Source: Ochotona curzoniae (taxonomy: Eukaryota; Chordata; Mammalia; Lagomorpha; Ochotonidae). From it: a stretch of 64,000 bases of DNA. The notes under the pieces were generated by a model. That model had not been told where the DNA came from. It made no database searches and saw only the letters and a list, made by a program, of their open reading frames with translations. The position numbers were made by a program, and so were the translations under genes. Location of the stretch: assembly GCF_017591425.1 (NCBI RefSeq), contig NW_024465885.1:39812501-39876500 (forward strand), in the 5' to 3' direction. This document shows positions 1 to 9,557 of the stretch, in pieces; the first letter of the stretch is position 1, and every line of letters begins with the position of its first letter.

Positions 1-14
1 TACTAAAATAGTGA

Positions 15-313
15 GGGCTGGGCATGGTAGACTAGCAACTCAAGTTCTCGCCTTGCATGTGCCCGAATCCTATATGGGCACCAGCTCTAATCCAGGAAGC
101 TCCGCTTTCCATCCAGCTGCCTGCTTGTGGCCCTGGAAAGCAGATGATGATGGCCCAAAGCCTTGGGACCCTGCACCCGCGTGGGAGACCCGGAAAAGGC
201 TCCTGGCCTTGGATCAGCTCAGCTCTGGCCCCTTGGGGAGTGAGTCAGCAGATGGAAGATGTTCCTGTCTCATCTCTCTGTATATCTGATTTTCCAATTA
301 AAAAAAAAATCTT
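15..313 (+). mobile_element. C-SINE (lagomorph tRNA-derived SINE)
   Basis: The copy has the family head ('gggctgggcatggtag'), the 'catccagctgcctgc' centre, the 'gggaccctgcacccgcgtgg' block and an A-rich tail ending in aatcttc. It is moderately diverged and sits in CCT8 intron 1, antisense to that gene. The short reading frames inside it are SINE-derived and not genes. Confidence 0.85.
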
Positions 314-1324
314 CAAAAAAGAAAAGCAGCAAAAAGTAAAGGAATAAAGAATACTAAGATTGAGGGGAAAAGGCAAGTCATGAGGTAAATGTTACTGCTG
401 CACTGCAAAGCTTGGTGCTAAGGCACTTCTTCAGTGGTAATCACTAAGGCAGCTTGATACATTTCAGGTAAAATACTTTTCCAAATGTATCAGTCTTTTC
501 TAAGTAAAAGCTGGCAATGCTTGTGATGAGTTCAGACTGGAGAACAGGCTGTGGGATGCTCCCTCGACTTGCAGCACAATTCCCAAGGTACACTTTGAAG
601 TCCTAACTGCCAGCAACACGGAAATCCTCAAATCCAACACCTGCCTTTCAGCCTTCACGGACTGCCGACACCATGGCCACCAAACACATGTGGCTATTTA
701 AATAAAAATTCAGTTGCTCAATTGCACTAGCCACAGTTCAAACATACAGCAGACATTATAACGGACAGCCCTGTGGACCACACCCGAATACAGGCCTGGC
801 TGGGACTTCCACTAGTTTATGGAAGCCCCCTGTGCTCAACCCCCAAGAACAGACCCTAGCGCTCTTCAGAGCTTCCCTCGAGGACAGCATCAGCACCCTC
901 CAAGTACCAGTGGGCGTCCCGGCTGCTCCACGGCCCTCACCTGCAGTCCAGCTGCCCAGGAATGCCCCAAGCCACTGCCACTGGGGTCTGGGGACTGACC
1001 TTCCAAAACCATCAGCACTCGGCATGCAGGGAGGAAGGCTCCTCCGAAGGCTTCCCACCTCTCTGCAAAGTCCCTCATCACCTCCCTGCAAAGGGCAGAC
1101 CCAAGCCGCGCCCGAGGCGCACTCGGGGTCTCTACCCGACCTTTCCCCCCTCCGCCCCTGCAATCAGCTCAGCGTCCCTTGAACACCATTCTCAACTTGC
1201 TCTGTTTCTGGTCTTTCCCCTATTTGTTTTTTCATTCGCCTTTGTTAAATCTTTAAGTTATCACGGTCAGGACTGTTTATCTCCTTTATATTACTATTTC
1301 AAACTCTCTCCAGGACAGCCAAGA

Positions 1325-1368
1325 CGAGAGAGAGAGAGAGACAGAGAGAGAGATAGATAGATATGTGA
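1325..1368. repeat. GA/GATA microsatellite
   Basis: A run of GA dinucleotides with one CA interruption passes into three GATA units ending in 'gatagatagatatg'. It lies at the CpG island's intronic edge in CCT8 intron 1. Confidence 0.85.
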
Positions 1369-1820
1369 ATTTCACACGGGAAGCCACGACTTTAGGGAGA
1401 ATAAATAACGGCACGATGAGCAGAGCCATTTTTTCACCAACACTGAACCTGGCCAACGTTTCTTGAGGACACTCACGTTCCGTGGCAATCCAGCCCAGAG
1501 CAGCTCCCTGCCCTGCTCTCCCCAAGGCAGGCTCTCCGCCCGCCCCGCGCCCCACGCGGCCAACGGCCCGGGACACGCGGGGACACGCGAGGCGCGCGCC
1601 GGCCGCCCACCGAGGCACACGCACGAGCGGCTGCGCGGCCGCCCAGACCCCGGGGCGTGGATGGCGGCCCGGGGCGCGCCTGCGGCACTGCCTCCCCTTC
1701 TGGAAGCTTCTCCTCGCCCTGGCCGCACACGCCCGGCCCGTCTCCTGGGCCCATCTCCGTCGCTGCGGCCCCAGCCCGCACGCCGGCCCGCCCACCTCAC
1801 CGCCTTCCTTCCTGCCTTAC

Positions 1821-1880
1821 TTTGGCTCCTTCTTTGAGCATCTGGGCAAAGCCCGGGGCTTTGGGGACGTGATGCGCCAT
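1821..1880 (-). CDS. CCT8: CCT8 exon 1 coding part: T-complex protein 1 subunit theta
   Basis: Reading the minus strand from the ATG at 1880 gives MAHHVPKAPGFAQMLKEGAK, followed at once by the splice donor GTAAGG at 1820-1815. From memory, human CCT8 starts with the same 20 residues except Leu at position 3, and its first intron follows the same Lys codon. CCT8 is one of eight paralogous subunits of the cytosolic TRiC/CCT chaperonin, which folds actin, tubulin and many WD40 proteins in an ATP-driven double ring. These residues are the N-terminal tail that precedes the equatorial domain, so no ATP-site motif is expected here. The start is fixed by the match and by the CpG island immediately upstream. 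The remaining exons lie off the left edge. The Leu3-to-His change is the only oddity. Confidence 0.95.
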
Positions 1881-2000
1881 GACCAGGGTGCAGCGAACGG
1901 TTCACGCGCTCGGTCGGGAGCTCCCGGAAACCGTGGGCTCAAGAAGGCCGCGAGAGGAGCGCAAGGGCTGCTGGGAACGCAGCGTGCGGCCGCTGTGCAC
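1881..2000 (-). promoter_or_regulatory. CCT8: CCT8 5' UTR and proximal promoter
   Basis: This is the GC-rich stretch directly upstream of the CCT8 start codon on the minus strand. It must contain the 5' UTR, but the sequence alone does not fix the transcription start. A 'ttcccagca' element (minus strand, near 1968-1978) resembles the core of the ZNF143/Staf site common in TATA-less promoters. That reading is tentative. Confidence 0.5.
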
Positions 2001-2010
2001 GCTCCCGCGC

Positions 2011-2130
2011 GCTCCGCCCCTCTCACGGAGGCCCCGCCCCTCCCCGCCCCCGGCCGCTTGGGAGCCAGCCTCGAGACCGCTGCGTGCGCTCCGCCCCTCT
2101 CACGGAGGCCACGCCCCTTCCCCGCCCCCG
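2011..2130. promoter_or_regulatory. Duplicated GC-box module (two copies 77 bp apart)
   Basis: A block beginning 'gctccgcccctctcacgg' and ending 'ccccgcccccg' occurs at 2011-2052 and again at 2088-2130. The copies differ by one substitution and one extra T. Each carries three SP/KLF-type CCGCCCC or CGCCCC cores, so the CCT8 promoter has about six GC boxes in two modules. Confidence 0.85.
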
Positions 2131-2154
2131 TCGCCTGGAGCGGAGCTGACATCC

Positions 2155-2159
2155 CCAAT
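2155..2159 (+). promoter_or_regulatory. CCAAT box (NF-Y type)
   Basis: CCAATCGG is close to the NF-Y consensus CCAATCAG and lies about 275 bases upstream of the CCT8 start codon. A related 'atcaatcggg' follows at once. Confidence 0.55.
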
Positions 2160-2207
2160 CGGATCAATCGGGCCGGGCGCAGGAAACACGCCCTCGGGCG
2201 TCGGCAG

Positions 2208-2217
2208 GCGCATGCGC
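2208..2217. promoter_or_regulatory. Palindromic NRF1 site
   Basis: GCGCATGCGC is the canonical self-complementary NRF1 core. It sits in the CpG island, upstream of the GC-box modules, and is typical of bidirectional housekeeping promoters. Confidence 0.8.
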
Positions 2218-2270
2218 ACTCGCGCAGGCTCCCCGGGCCGAGCTGACTCTCGGCTGTCGGTGCTTTTGGG

Positions 2271-2287
2271 CGGCGGCGGCGGCGGCG
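2271..2287 (+). repeat. Short CGG repeat
   Basis: Nearly six CGG units lie at the outer edge of the CpG island. CGG tracts often fall in 5' UTRs, so this could be part of a divergent plus-strand transcript. Nothing else in the sequence supports an exon. Confidence 0.8.
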
Positions 2288-2310
2288 TGTGAGACTGGCC
2301 ACACTTCTAG

Positions 2311-3684
2311 AACTTGTTTTCCACCGAAGGTTCCAGATGCACACACCGGTATCTAGACGGGCGTCGTCGTCTTCGTCTCCAACATAGGTTTTTTGCTTTC
2401 ATCCCCTAAGCCGTCCTTTAGAGTAACTACGGGGACGTGCTGCGCGCGTGATGGTGGTGATTACAAAATGGTTCGTAGGGATAGCAACGGGTCGGGTGCT
2501 CACATGTACTTTACTGCCGACATTACACGTTGCAGTTACCTGTCTGTGAGAAGGGAAGTGGAACTCCCCAAGTGGTAATTTGCTGTAGATCACAAAGGCC
2601 GTTCCAGCGAGGATTACTGCACAGATCCGCTGTGTCGCGAAATGCACCTTCTTCACCACTTTATGTGGTCCGTGGGATTAGGAGTCCTTTTGTCTTCTCT
2701 CTGTCTTTTAAAACCTGACCTGCGTGGCTTTCCACCGTAACACGTGGCGGATTACAAAAACAAATGTTTTCCGTGCTGTGGACCAACCTTGTAAACAATA
2801 CAGGAAATTTAAGGCAATATTCTGGTGGAACCTTTGGCTTGGACGCATATAGTTACGTTTATCTTAACTTGGGATAGATTTAGCGTCCTTAACGATGTAC
2901 ATCAAGGGTAGCATTAAATTTTTTCTAATAAGCTTTTAAAAATAATTATGATTTTTTTTTTGCCACGTCAAACCAAATGGAATATGATCCATCCATTGGA
3001 AAAATTGCAAGAGCTAAACAGTTGTCCATTGGTACAAGACATCTCTGGTTCTTTGAGACTGGCCCACATGATGTGTTAAGTTGCAGCAGTGTGAATGTGA
3101 AAGGAATATGAAGACAGTTATTCGCTAAGCAACATATAAAAGATCAGCAAAAAATGTAACATAATGGGATGCTTCTCATTAAAATAAAAATTACTTGAGA
3201 AGACGAGAGAACACTCCCACCAGCAAATCCCCTCATAGCTGGGTTGGATGTGGTAGGTTTTAAGCGCACTTGAAGTTGCTAAAGTTCTTGTGTTGTTAAG
3301 CGCAGCTAATTCCCACAGCCAAGTCCTCTATTCATGATGTTTACCGTAAGCCAAAACCCCAAATGCAGCAAGGCGCTTAGTAGGTCCTTTATTCCAGCAG
3401 GGTAGGAATGGAAGGAGGGGTGGAGGGGGAGAAAGGGAAGGGACTTGTCTCCTGCCATGGTGGCAGGATGGGGGCAGAGCCAGAGGAAGGGGCAAGATGG
3501 AGGGCCCGGGGAGAGTCAGGTGAAGGGAAGGGAAGAGAGCAGGGAAAGGAGAAGGGAGGGGCTGTGTGGGCTGTGTGCTGGCCCCAGGACCTGGGGGCTG
3601 AGATTATCTGAGCCACAGGCAGGTGGATGGAGACTAGGAGGAGGGGCCAGAGATTGGAGAATGGGACTGTCAGGTAAGGCGCAA
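2311..3684. other. Unannotated intergenic stretch
   Basis: CpGs stay frequent to about 2470, then the DNA becomes ordinary AT-rich sequence. 3400-3600 is a purine-rich (GGA/GAAGGG) tract. I recognise no exon. Confidence 0.5.
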
Positions 3685-3990
3685 AAATTTTTTATTTGAA
3701 AAAGTTACAGAAAAAGGGAGAGACAGAGATACTGATCTTCATCTATTGATTCAATCTCCAAATGGCCACAATGGCTGGAGCTGTGCTAAGCCAAAACCGG
3801 AAGCTTGGAGCTTCTTCTGAATTTCCCACGTGGGTGGCAGGAGCCCAGGTGCTTGGGCCATCTTTCCTTGCTTCTCTAGATGCATTAGCAGGAAACTACA
3901 GCAGAGGTGGAACAGCCAGGTCTCAAATTGGCTGCCGTATGTGAATGCTGCCATCGCTGGCAACTGCTAAACCAGCTATGCCACAACATG
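3685..3990 (-). mobile_element. Old C-SINE-related element
   Basis: It starts with a T-rich tail complement and keeps diverged family blocks: 'gagacagagatactgatctt', 'ccacgtgggtggcaggagcc' and 'cttgggccat'. It is far more diverged than the young copies, so it belongs to an older subfamily. Confidence 0.6.
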
Positions 3991-3999
3991 AGCTCAAAG

Positions 4000-4588
4000 A
4001 AAGAATGAAACTTAAATCTTCTGCTTGGTAATTTATTTTAAAAATTTAATTGATTTAATTGTTAGTGTTATTGAAGATTCATTTGTGTAATTTGTGTTAT
4101 ACTATATTAATAATTACAGAGTCAAAATACCAGACAATATTTCCACTGAGTTCCAACAATCGATCAAACATCCTTCAGTCAGAAAGAAATGCACAAATTC
4201 TGTTGCTTCGAGACTTGTCCTCTCATCCCTGCTTCTCCCTCTTACTGTCTTCTTCTTGTCGCAGTAGCCAGAAACACCTGTTCTGATTTACTCTGTGCTT
4301 AGGATGCCCTTTCAATCCCTCTTGACTAAGTTCTACTTCCCTAAGCAGGCGCTTTCATTAGGCCATCTATAATGACTCCCCAAAAGTCCTTTCTTCCTAT
4401 GATCATGCTTTTATGCTACACTATTACTAGAGCAAAATTATTTCTAGTCTTTTTCCACCAGTATGTAGATAATGTGACACTGGCCGTTATGAATGGATAT
4501 TGCCTAGAGTAAGGTCTCAATGAGTAATAGTCAAATAAACTAATGAGCAACCAATGAGGTGTCCGGGAGAGGAGATTAAAGAATTAAA
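4000..4588. other. Unannotated AT-rich intergenic stretch
   Basis: No gene, RNA or clear repeat was recognised. Confidence 0.5.
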
Positions 4589-4815
4589 ATGCTGTTGGTG
4601 TGTGAGTCCCCTACCAATCCCCACCAAATTCATATTATGAAATCTTAGCCCCTAAGGAGAAGGGGTCCAAGGGAACTTCTTCACTCTTCCACCATTCAAC
4701 AAGGCAGTTGGAAGTTGCTAACCATTAGCCAGGTACTAGGCTCTCACCAGACACTGCGTTTGCTGATGCCTTGATTTTGGACCTCCCAGCTTCTAGAACT
4801 GACTCAGCCAAGCAC
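4589..4815 (+). mobile_element. MaLR (MLT1-like) LTR fragment
   Basis: The phrases 'aaattcatattatgaaatc', 'ttagcccctaa' and 'ccttgattttggacctccca' followed by 'gcttctagaact' appear in the order of the ERVL-MaLR MLT1 LTR consensus. It is well diverged, with internal gaps. It is old, non-coding and a mammalian-wide relic. Confidence 0.6.
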
Positions 4816-5885
4816 TCTAATGTGGGATGCAGCTGTCCCAAGTGGAATCTTAGCAGCTGTCCCAAACATCTGCTCCATGATTGATTACTAATGATTTAGC
4901 TGCATGCAGTCGGGAAACGTGTCCTCATGTCAGTAATTGACCAATTAGATAACCCTTTCCAAGGAGAAAGAGTGGATCAGAAAGCCAAGAGAGTTGCTGG
5001 AAACCAGAGGGGTAAGTAAGCACTCTCCTCCCCATATAATTGTTACATTTGTTTCTCAATCTTCCAATAATCTTTCCAATCCCTGCCTATCATATTTGAA
5101 GTGAGGCGGGTTGGAGGGAGGGTGGCCATCAGACGCCGTGTTGATCTCACAACTTCACTTAGTTGCCATCAAGCACATGTGAGACAAGGCAAGGTCAAGA
5201 TCAAATCCTGACTGATTTGGCTGGTAAAGTTACAATGAGCCTCTTTTAGTACCAGACGATTTATTACTTACATAAATGATGAAAGGAAGATTAGCCAGCA
5301 GCGCCAGCTCCTCAAGGGCATGTCCCACATATGAAAAAGGAATGAGACTGGAAATCAAGTGAACTAGGAGATTGCAACACAAGTCACGTGTCATCCACTG
5401 CTGAGGAGCTATCTCCAGGCTATGGCTAAGTGGTTTTATATTCTTGTTTTATGACGAGATGGGGCAGGAAGTTTCATATCTCATCAGAAGCCTGAAAGTG
5501 ATGAACAATCGCATCATGAGAGTTTTGCAGGGGAGAGCAGGAGGTGAACAAGAGATGGCCTCAGAGGACCTTTCCAGAGGCTGTTCACAGTGCCAGGACA
5601 CTCACAGAGATGTCCTGCCAAGACTCAAAGACAAGCCTTGGCCTGAGCAGCCTTCGTGGTGCATGTAAGCTCATCGTGTGACAGAGCCATGCCTCTTCTG
5701 CATCTTGGCACTGGATATCCTCTGCTGTCTTCAGAGAGCTTGGCCCTGTGCTAATTCTATGTCCTTCCTGAGACATCTTGCCATCCCACCATTTGGGTGC
5801 TGATTCTTCCTGACCTCTCTTTTGAAGGAAGATTTCCATGGTTTCTTCCTGGAAGATATCTCACTTTTCAGGTAACTGATTATTT
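4816..5885. other. Unannotated intergenic stretch
   Basis: No gene or clear repeat was recognised. Short open frames near 5444-5840 show no coding signature. Confidence 0.45.
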
Positions 5886-6245
5886 CTTGAGTCCTGCAAC
5901 CAGGATAAGAACTCGTGTCCATATGGGATGTCAGTAGTAGCATGCAGTGGCTTTACCAGCTCTCCCACAACCTCAACCCCCCCTAATCAGTTCCTGTAGT
6001 AGTATTGTTAAAGTTACTCTGATAGTTTCCCCGATGGCGGTGCTAAATTAGCATATGTGCACAGTCCTCCTGGGAGACTGGGTGGCTGACAGCAGATCCC
6101 CTTGCATGTATGGTTCTGGATATGGGCCATCTTCTGCTTTTCAGAAATGCAGCAGCCAGAACTCAAGCCAGCACCCATGTTGGAGGCCAGCATCACTGGC
6201 AATGGCTTTTCTTGTTATGCCACATTGCTAACCCTGGTATGCCGC
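5886..6245 (-). mobile_element. Fragmentary old SINE remnants
   Basis: 'actcgtgtccatatgggatg' at 5911 and 'actcaagccagcacccatgt' near 6161 are the family's 'gaaccggcgcccatatggga' block on the minus strand. The pieces are fragmentary, and the boundaries are rough. Confidence 0.4.
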
Positions 6246-6916
6246 AATGCCAACAAACAAGTGTTTGCTTGTTTTTAGAATCAATTCCTTTGGTTGGCTC
6301 AGACTTGGAAGTTGAAACAGAATCAGAAAAGATTTTAAGATGAACCTGAAGAAAATTGAAGATGTCCCAATATCGATTTATAGAACAATGCTTTTTCTCA
6401 AGCTTATATTTTGAGAAAAAAAAAGTCTCTCTTTAGTAAAAGTAGAAAGGATTGTATTCTTGCTGGTTAAAAAGGCCAAATTAAATAAATTACACTGGTG
6501 AATATTTTCTGCCATTAAAATTGTTTATGGTTTGCTGGTAACTGGCTTTTCCAACCTTGGTCTGATAGACCAAATATAATATATTCCCTATCCTTTCTGT
6601 TGTTAAAAAAAAAAGCTCTAGTTTTAAAATTGAGGATGTATCCATTTATTATTCTTTTAAAAAATATTTTAGACAGTTTTCCGTGATAAATGACTTGTCT
6701 GGGTTTTCCAGACCAATATTTTTGAGCAAAGAATAGGCTTTTGGCAAGTCTATGCCACAATACATCACTTTCCTTCCTATATATTTCATGCAGAAATCTT
6801 ACAAAACAACAAATGATTATAGCCTTTACTGATATTTACTTTATTCACCACAGTCATATGCACAATGTGCATATATGTGCAATATTAACTCCACTTTCTG
6901 ATTCGTTTTTTGGAAC

Positions 6917-6930
6917 ACACACACACACAC
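6917..6930. repeat. (AC)n microsatellite
   Basis: Seven AC units. Confidence 0.85.
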
Positions 6931-7165
6931 GAGTTCCCATCCCCTGGTTGACGCCTCAGATTCCTGCAGTGGCTGGGCGAGACCCAGTTAAAGCTAATAA
7001 TTGGGAACCCCATCTGAGTCTCATTTGTTGGGTAGCAGGGCCCTGATGCACTGAGGCATTGCTGCCTTCCAGGATCTGCGTTGGCAGGAATGTGGAGTCA
7101 GGAGCCAGAAATGGAAATGAAGCCCAGGCAGTCTGATGCGGAAGGCAGGTAAGTCTTAACCACTA
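6930..7165 (-). mobile_element. Old SINE of the C-SINE superfamily
   Basis: 'gttcccatcccctggttgac' and 'gtcaggagccagaaatgg' match diverged family blocks on the minus strand. It ends in 'gtcttaaccactaacg', the complement of the tRNA-derived head. Confidence 0.5.
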
Positions 7166-7438
7166 ACGTAAACATCTACTCTCTCATTCTTATGTAGATT
7201 TTACATCTTATATCAGTGCAAAGATATGGGTTTTGCAGAAGTCATTAAATGAAAATTACAGAATGAGTAAGAAAGGAGATGTTTTCATCTCCTTGTTTTT
7301 TTTCACCTGTGATATTCAATATTAATTTTTGTTGAGCCCATTGAGTCTTGTCCTACTCCCATTGAGAATAAACAGAATAATATTAACAAGCTTTAGAAAT
7401 GACTTTAAAAGTTCTTGGCCTTAAAAATATTATAAAAT

Positions 7439-7769
7439 GGGGGTCCAGCAGTGTGGCCTAGTGGCTAAAGTCCTCACCTTGAACACACTGGGATCCCGTA
7501 TGGGTGCCGGTTCTAATCTTGGCAGCTCCACTTCCCATCCAGCTCCCTGCCTGTGGCCTGGGAAAGCAGTCAAGGATGGCCCAAAGCTTTGGGACCCTGC
7601 ACCCGTGTGGGAGACCTGGAGGTAGTTCCTGGTTCCTGGCTTCGGATTGGCATCGCATTGGCCGTTGTGGTCACTTGGGGAGTGAATCATTGGATGGAAA
7701 ATCTTCCTCTCTGTCTCTCCTCCTCTCTGTGTATCTGACCTTCCAATAAATATAAAATAAATTAAAAAA
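7439..7769 (+). mobile_element. C-SINE
   Basis: A full-length copy with head 'gtggcctagtggctaaagtc' and A-rich tail. It is flanked by imperfect target-site duplications of the form 'aatattataaaat' at 7426-7438 and 'aaaattataaaat' after the tail. Confidence 0.9.
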
Positions 7770-8069
7770 AATTATAAAATTGAATGACTTGAATTCAGGC
7801 ATTTATTTGCCATTGCTGTGTAAGAAACCATGCCAAACTGTATGGCTTGAACAAGAAAAGCTTCGTATTTCTCATGTTCTTAAGACTGAGTAATTTGTCT
7901 GATCTGAACAAGCTCTGCTGTGACCCGTGATGATTGCGTATAGATCCACTGTTAGGTGGATGCTGGACTGGGCACACTGGCAGATCAGGTAGTATTTTTC
8001 TTTCTTTTTTTTTTTTTTTAACATTTTGTTTATAAGGCAGACGTTGCCCTCTGAGCGGAGATCTTTTTT
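7770..8069. other. Unannotated stretch with a poly(T) run
   Basis: A T-run at about 8006-8021, followed by 'ataaggcagacgttgccctc', may be a severed SINE tail (minus strand). Nothing else was recognised. Confidence 0.4.
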
Positions 8070-9250
8070 TTTTAAATTTCTTTATTTTTGACAATCTTTA
8101 CATAGTTAATTAGGGCACAAAGGTTCAAGGGCTACAAGAAAGTGGGTAAGACTGTTATTTCCACATTCTCTTTTTTTTCTGTGTCTGGGGTAAATGGGGA
8201 GATAGAGGGAGATGCTCCCCCCCAGCCTCCCACCCACCCCAGATCCCCAATGTGGGGCATTCTCCAAGGGTCTTACTCAAGTGGTTTTGATACTTCAACA
8301 GTTATGAATTGCTGCCAATCTCGCCATTCCAAGTACAATGAAGTCACTGCAGAATCCACTGATTGACATAGTCCACCTTAAAGTCTCCATTTGCCCGGTT
8401 TTTCATTGCCAACATATGGCTGGGGTAGTTGATTGATTTGCTCTGTCCTCTGTTGTGGTGCCAGGTATACTTTGCAGGTTCCTATAGACCGCCATGTCCT
8501 CCATGTGCACCTGATGGTGCTGTCCACTGCTCCATCTAAGCCTCTGAGGAGGGTTGGCTCTGGCATTTGAACTCCTGGCAGACCATGTAACCTGCACTTC
8601 GCTTCATGGTTGGTGTTCTGAGTCTGACAGTGCGATTGGGGTGATCTCCAAAGAAACTTTGTCTGAGGTGATCCCACAACATATTCTTGTGTGTGCTTAC
8701 AGGTACAGGGCCCGGCACAGTCCATCGCCCCAATCAGCTGGTGGTTGCAATTGCTGGTTTGGTTCTCTTTCTAGCCCTGTCTTTCACTGGAACCAATGGG
8801 TGTTGCAGTCCAGCCTGATTCTGGCCAGCACACACTCGGGCCTCACATAAACAAGTGGGAGCTGCAGCTTAGTTGGAGCGACCCACAATAACTCCCATTA
8901 AGCCCTCCCCCTGCCCTGGTTCCTGTGCTTGCCAGTTTGTACAGCAGACTGGTCCAGTCTGTCCTACATCCCATTCAGCTCTCATACATGTCAATGGGCA
9001 TTGAAGCCTAGTTCAACCCAACTAGCTCCACTACCCAGCCCATACATATGCTGGTGGGTGCCATCTGTCCAGCCACCCCTGTCCCCGTCCTGGTTTTCAC
9101 GTTCTCCGGTGCCCACTATTTCCCTCCCAGGCCACTCTCACTCTCGGATCATGCACTTTTCGGATGGTTCTGTAATTTAACTTGACAGATTAGTCACCGG
9201 TGCCAGCATCTGCCAGCTGATGCTGTGGCAAAGCCCAACCAACCCTTATC
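8070..9250 (-). repeat. GC-rich composite repeat, copy 1 (A-tailed end at left)
   Basis: It begins with an oligo(T)/AT-rich edge ('ttttttttaaatttc', from about 8063), which is an A-rich 3' end if the element is read on the minus strand. A partly unique block follows (8100-8720). Then come degenerate units of roughly 60-75 bases built on 'gctctcatacatgtcaatgg', 'gcctagttcaaccca' and 'ccagtgggtg'-like motifs. The same architecture recurs at 9560-11350, 21430-24680, 26130-27240 and 55390-55690. It has no coding potential. I do not recognise the family. Confidence 0.6.
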
Positions 9251-9258
9251 CATTCTGC

Positions 9259-9554
9259 TTTATGTTTTCCTTTTGTTGGAAAGGGAAGTATACAGAGGCG
9301 AAGATCTTCCGTCAGATGGTTCACTCCCCAAGCAGCCACAACGGCTGGAGCTGAGCCAATCCGAAGCCAGGAGCCTCTTCCGGGTCTCCTATGCAGGTGC
9401 AGGATCCCAAAGCTTTGGACCATTCTTGACTGCTTTCCCAAGCCACAAGCAGGGAGCTGGATGGAAGTGGAGCTGTGGGATTAGAACTAGCGTCATATGG
9501 GATCCTGGAGCATCAAGGTGAGGATTTTAACCACTACGCTATCACGCAGGGCCC
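9259..9554 (-). mobile_element. C-SINE inserted between composite repeat copies 1 and 2
   Basis: It reads on the minus strand with a T-rich tail complement, 'gaagatcttccgtcagatgg', 'tgactgctttccc' and the 'cgcagggccc' head complement. It separates two composite repeat blocks. Confidence 0.85.
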
Positions 9555-9557
9555 ATT

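Larger units (their letters stand above)
1..1820 (-). other. CCT8: CCT8 intron 1 (5' part)
   Basis: Everything left of the exon 1 splice donor at 1820 is read as CCT8 intron 1 on the minus strand. I searched the minus strand for exon 2, which in human begins with His-Phe-Ser-Gly after the exon 1 Lys, and found nothing, so exon 2 should lie beyond the left edge. Apart from a SINE at 15-313, a GA/GATA microsatellite at 1325-1368 and the edge of the CpG island, I see no further structure in 330-1320. Confidence 0.75.
1500..2310. promoter_or_regulatory. CCT8: CpG island promoter of CCT8
   Basis: This is the only long, strongly GC-rich and CpG-dense stretch in the window. It spans the 3' side of CCT8 exon 1, the start codon at 1880 and about 400 bases upstream. 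It holds several CCGCCCC boxes, one CCAAT box and a palindromic NRF1 site, with no convincing TATA box. That combination is typical of a housekeeping, broadly active, often bidirectional promoter, as expected for a chaperonin subunit. CpG density stays raised on the distal side (2360-2470), so divergent transcription toward the plus strand is possible but not shown. Long open frames crossing the island in several frames reflect a lack of stop codons in GC-rich DNA. Confidence 0.85.

Noticed and set aside
1482..2246. A 254-residue open frame on the plus strand across the CpG island
   Set aside because: It is open because GC-rich DNA has few stops. It runs antisense through CCT8 exon 1 and the GC boxes, has low-complexity Ala/Arg/Pro content, and matches no family I know.
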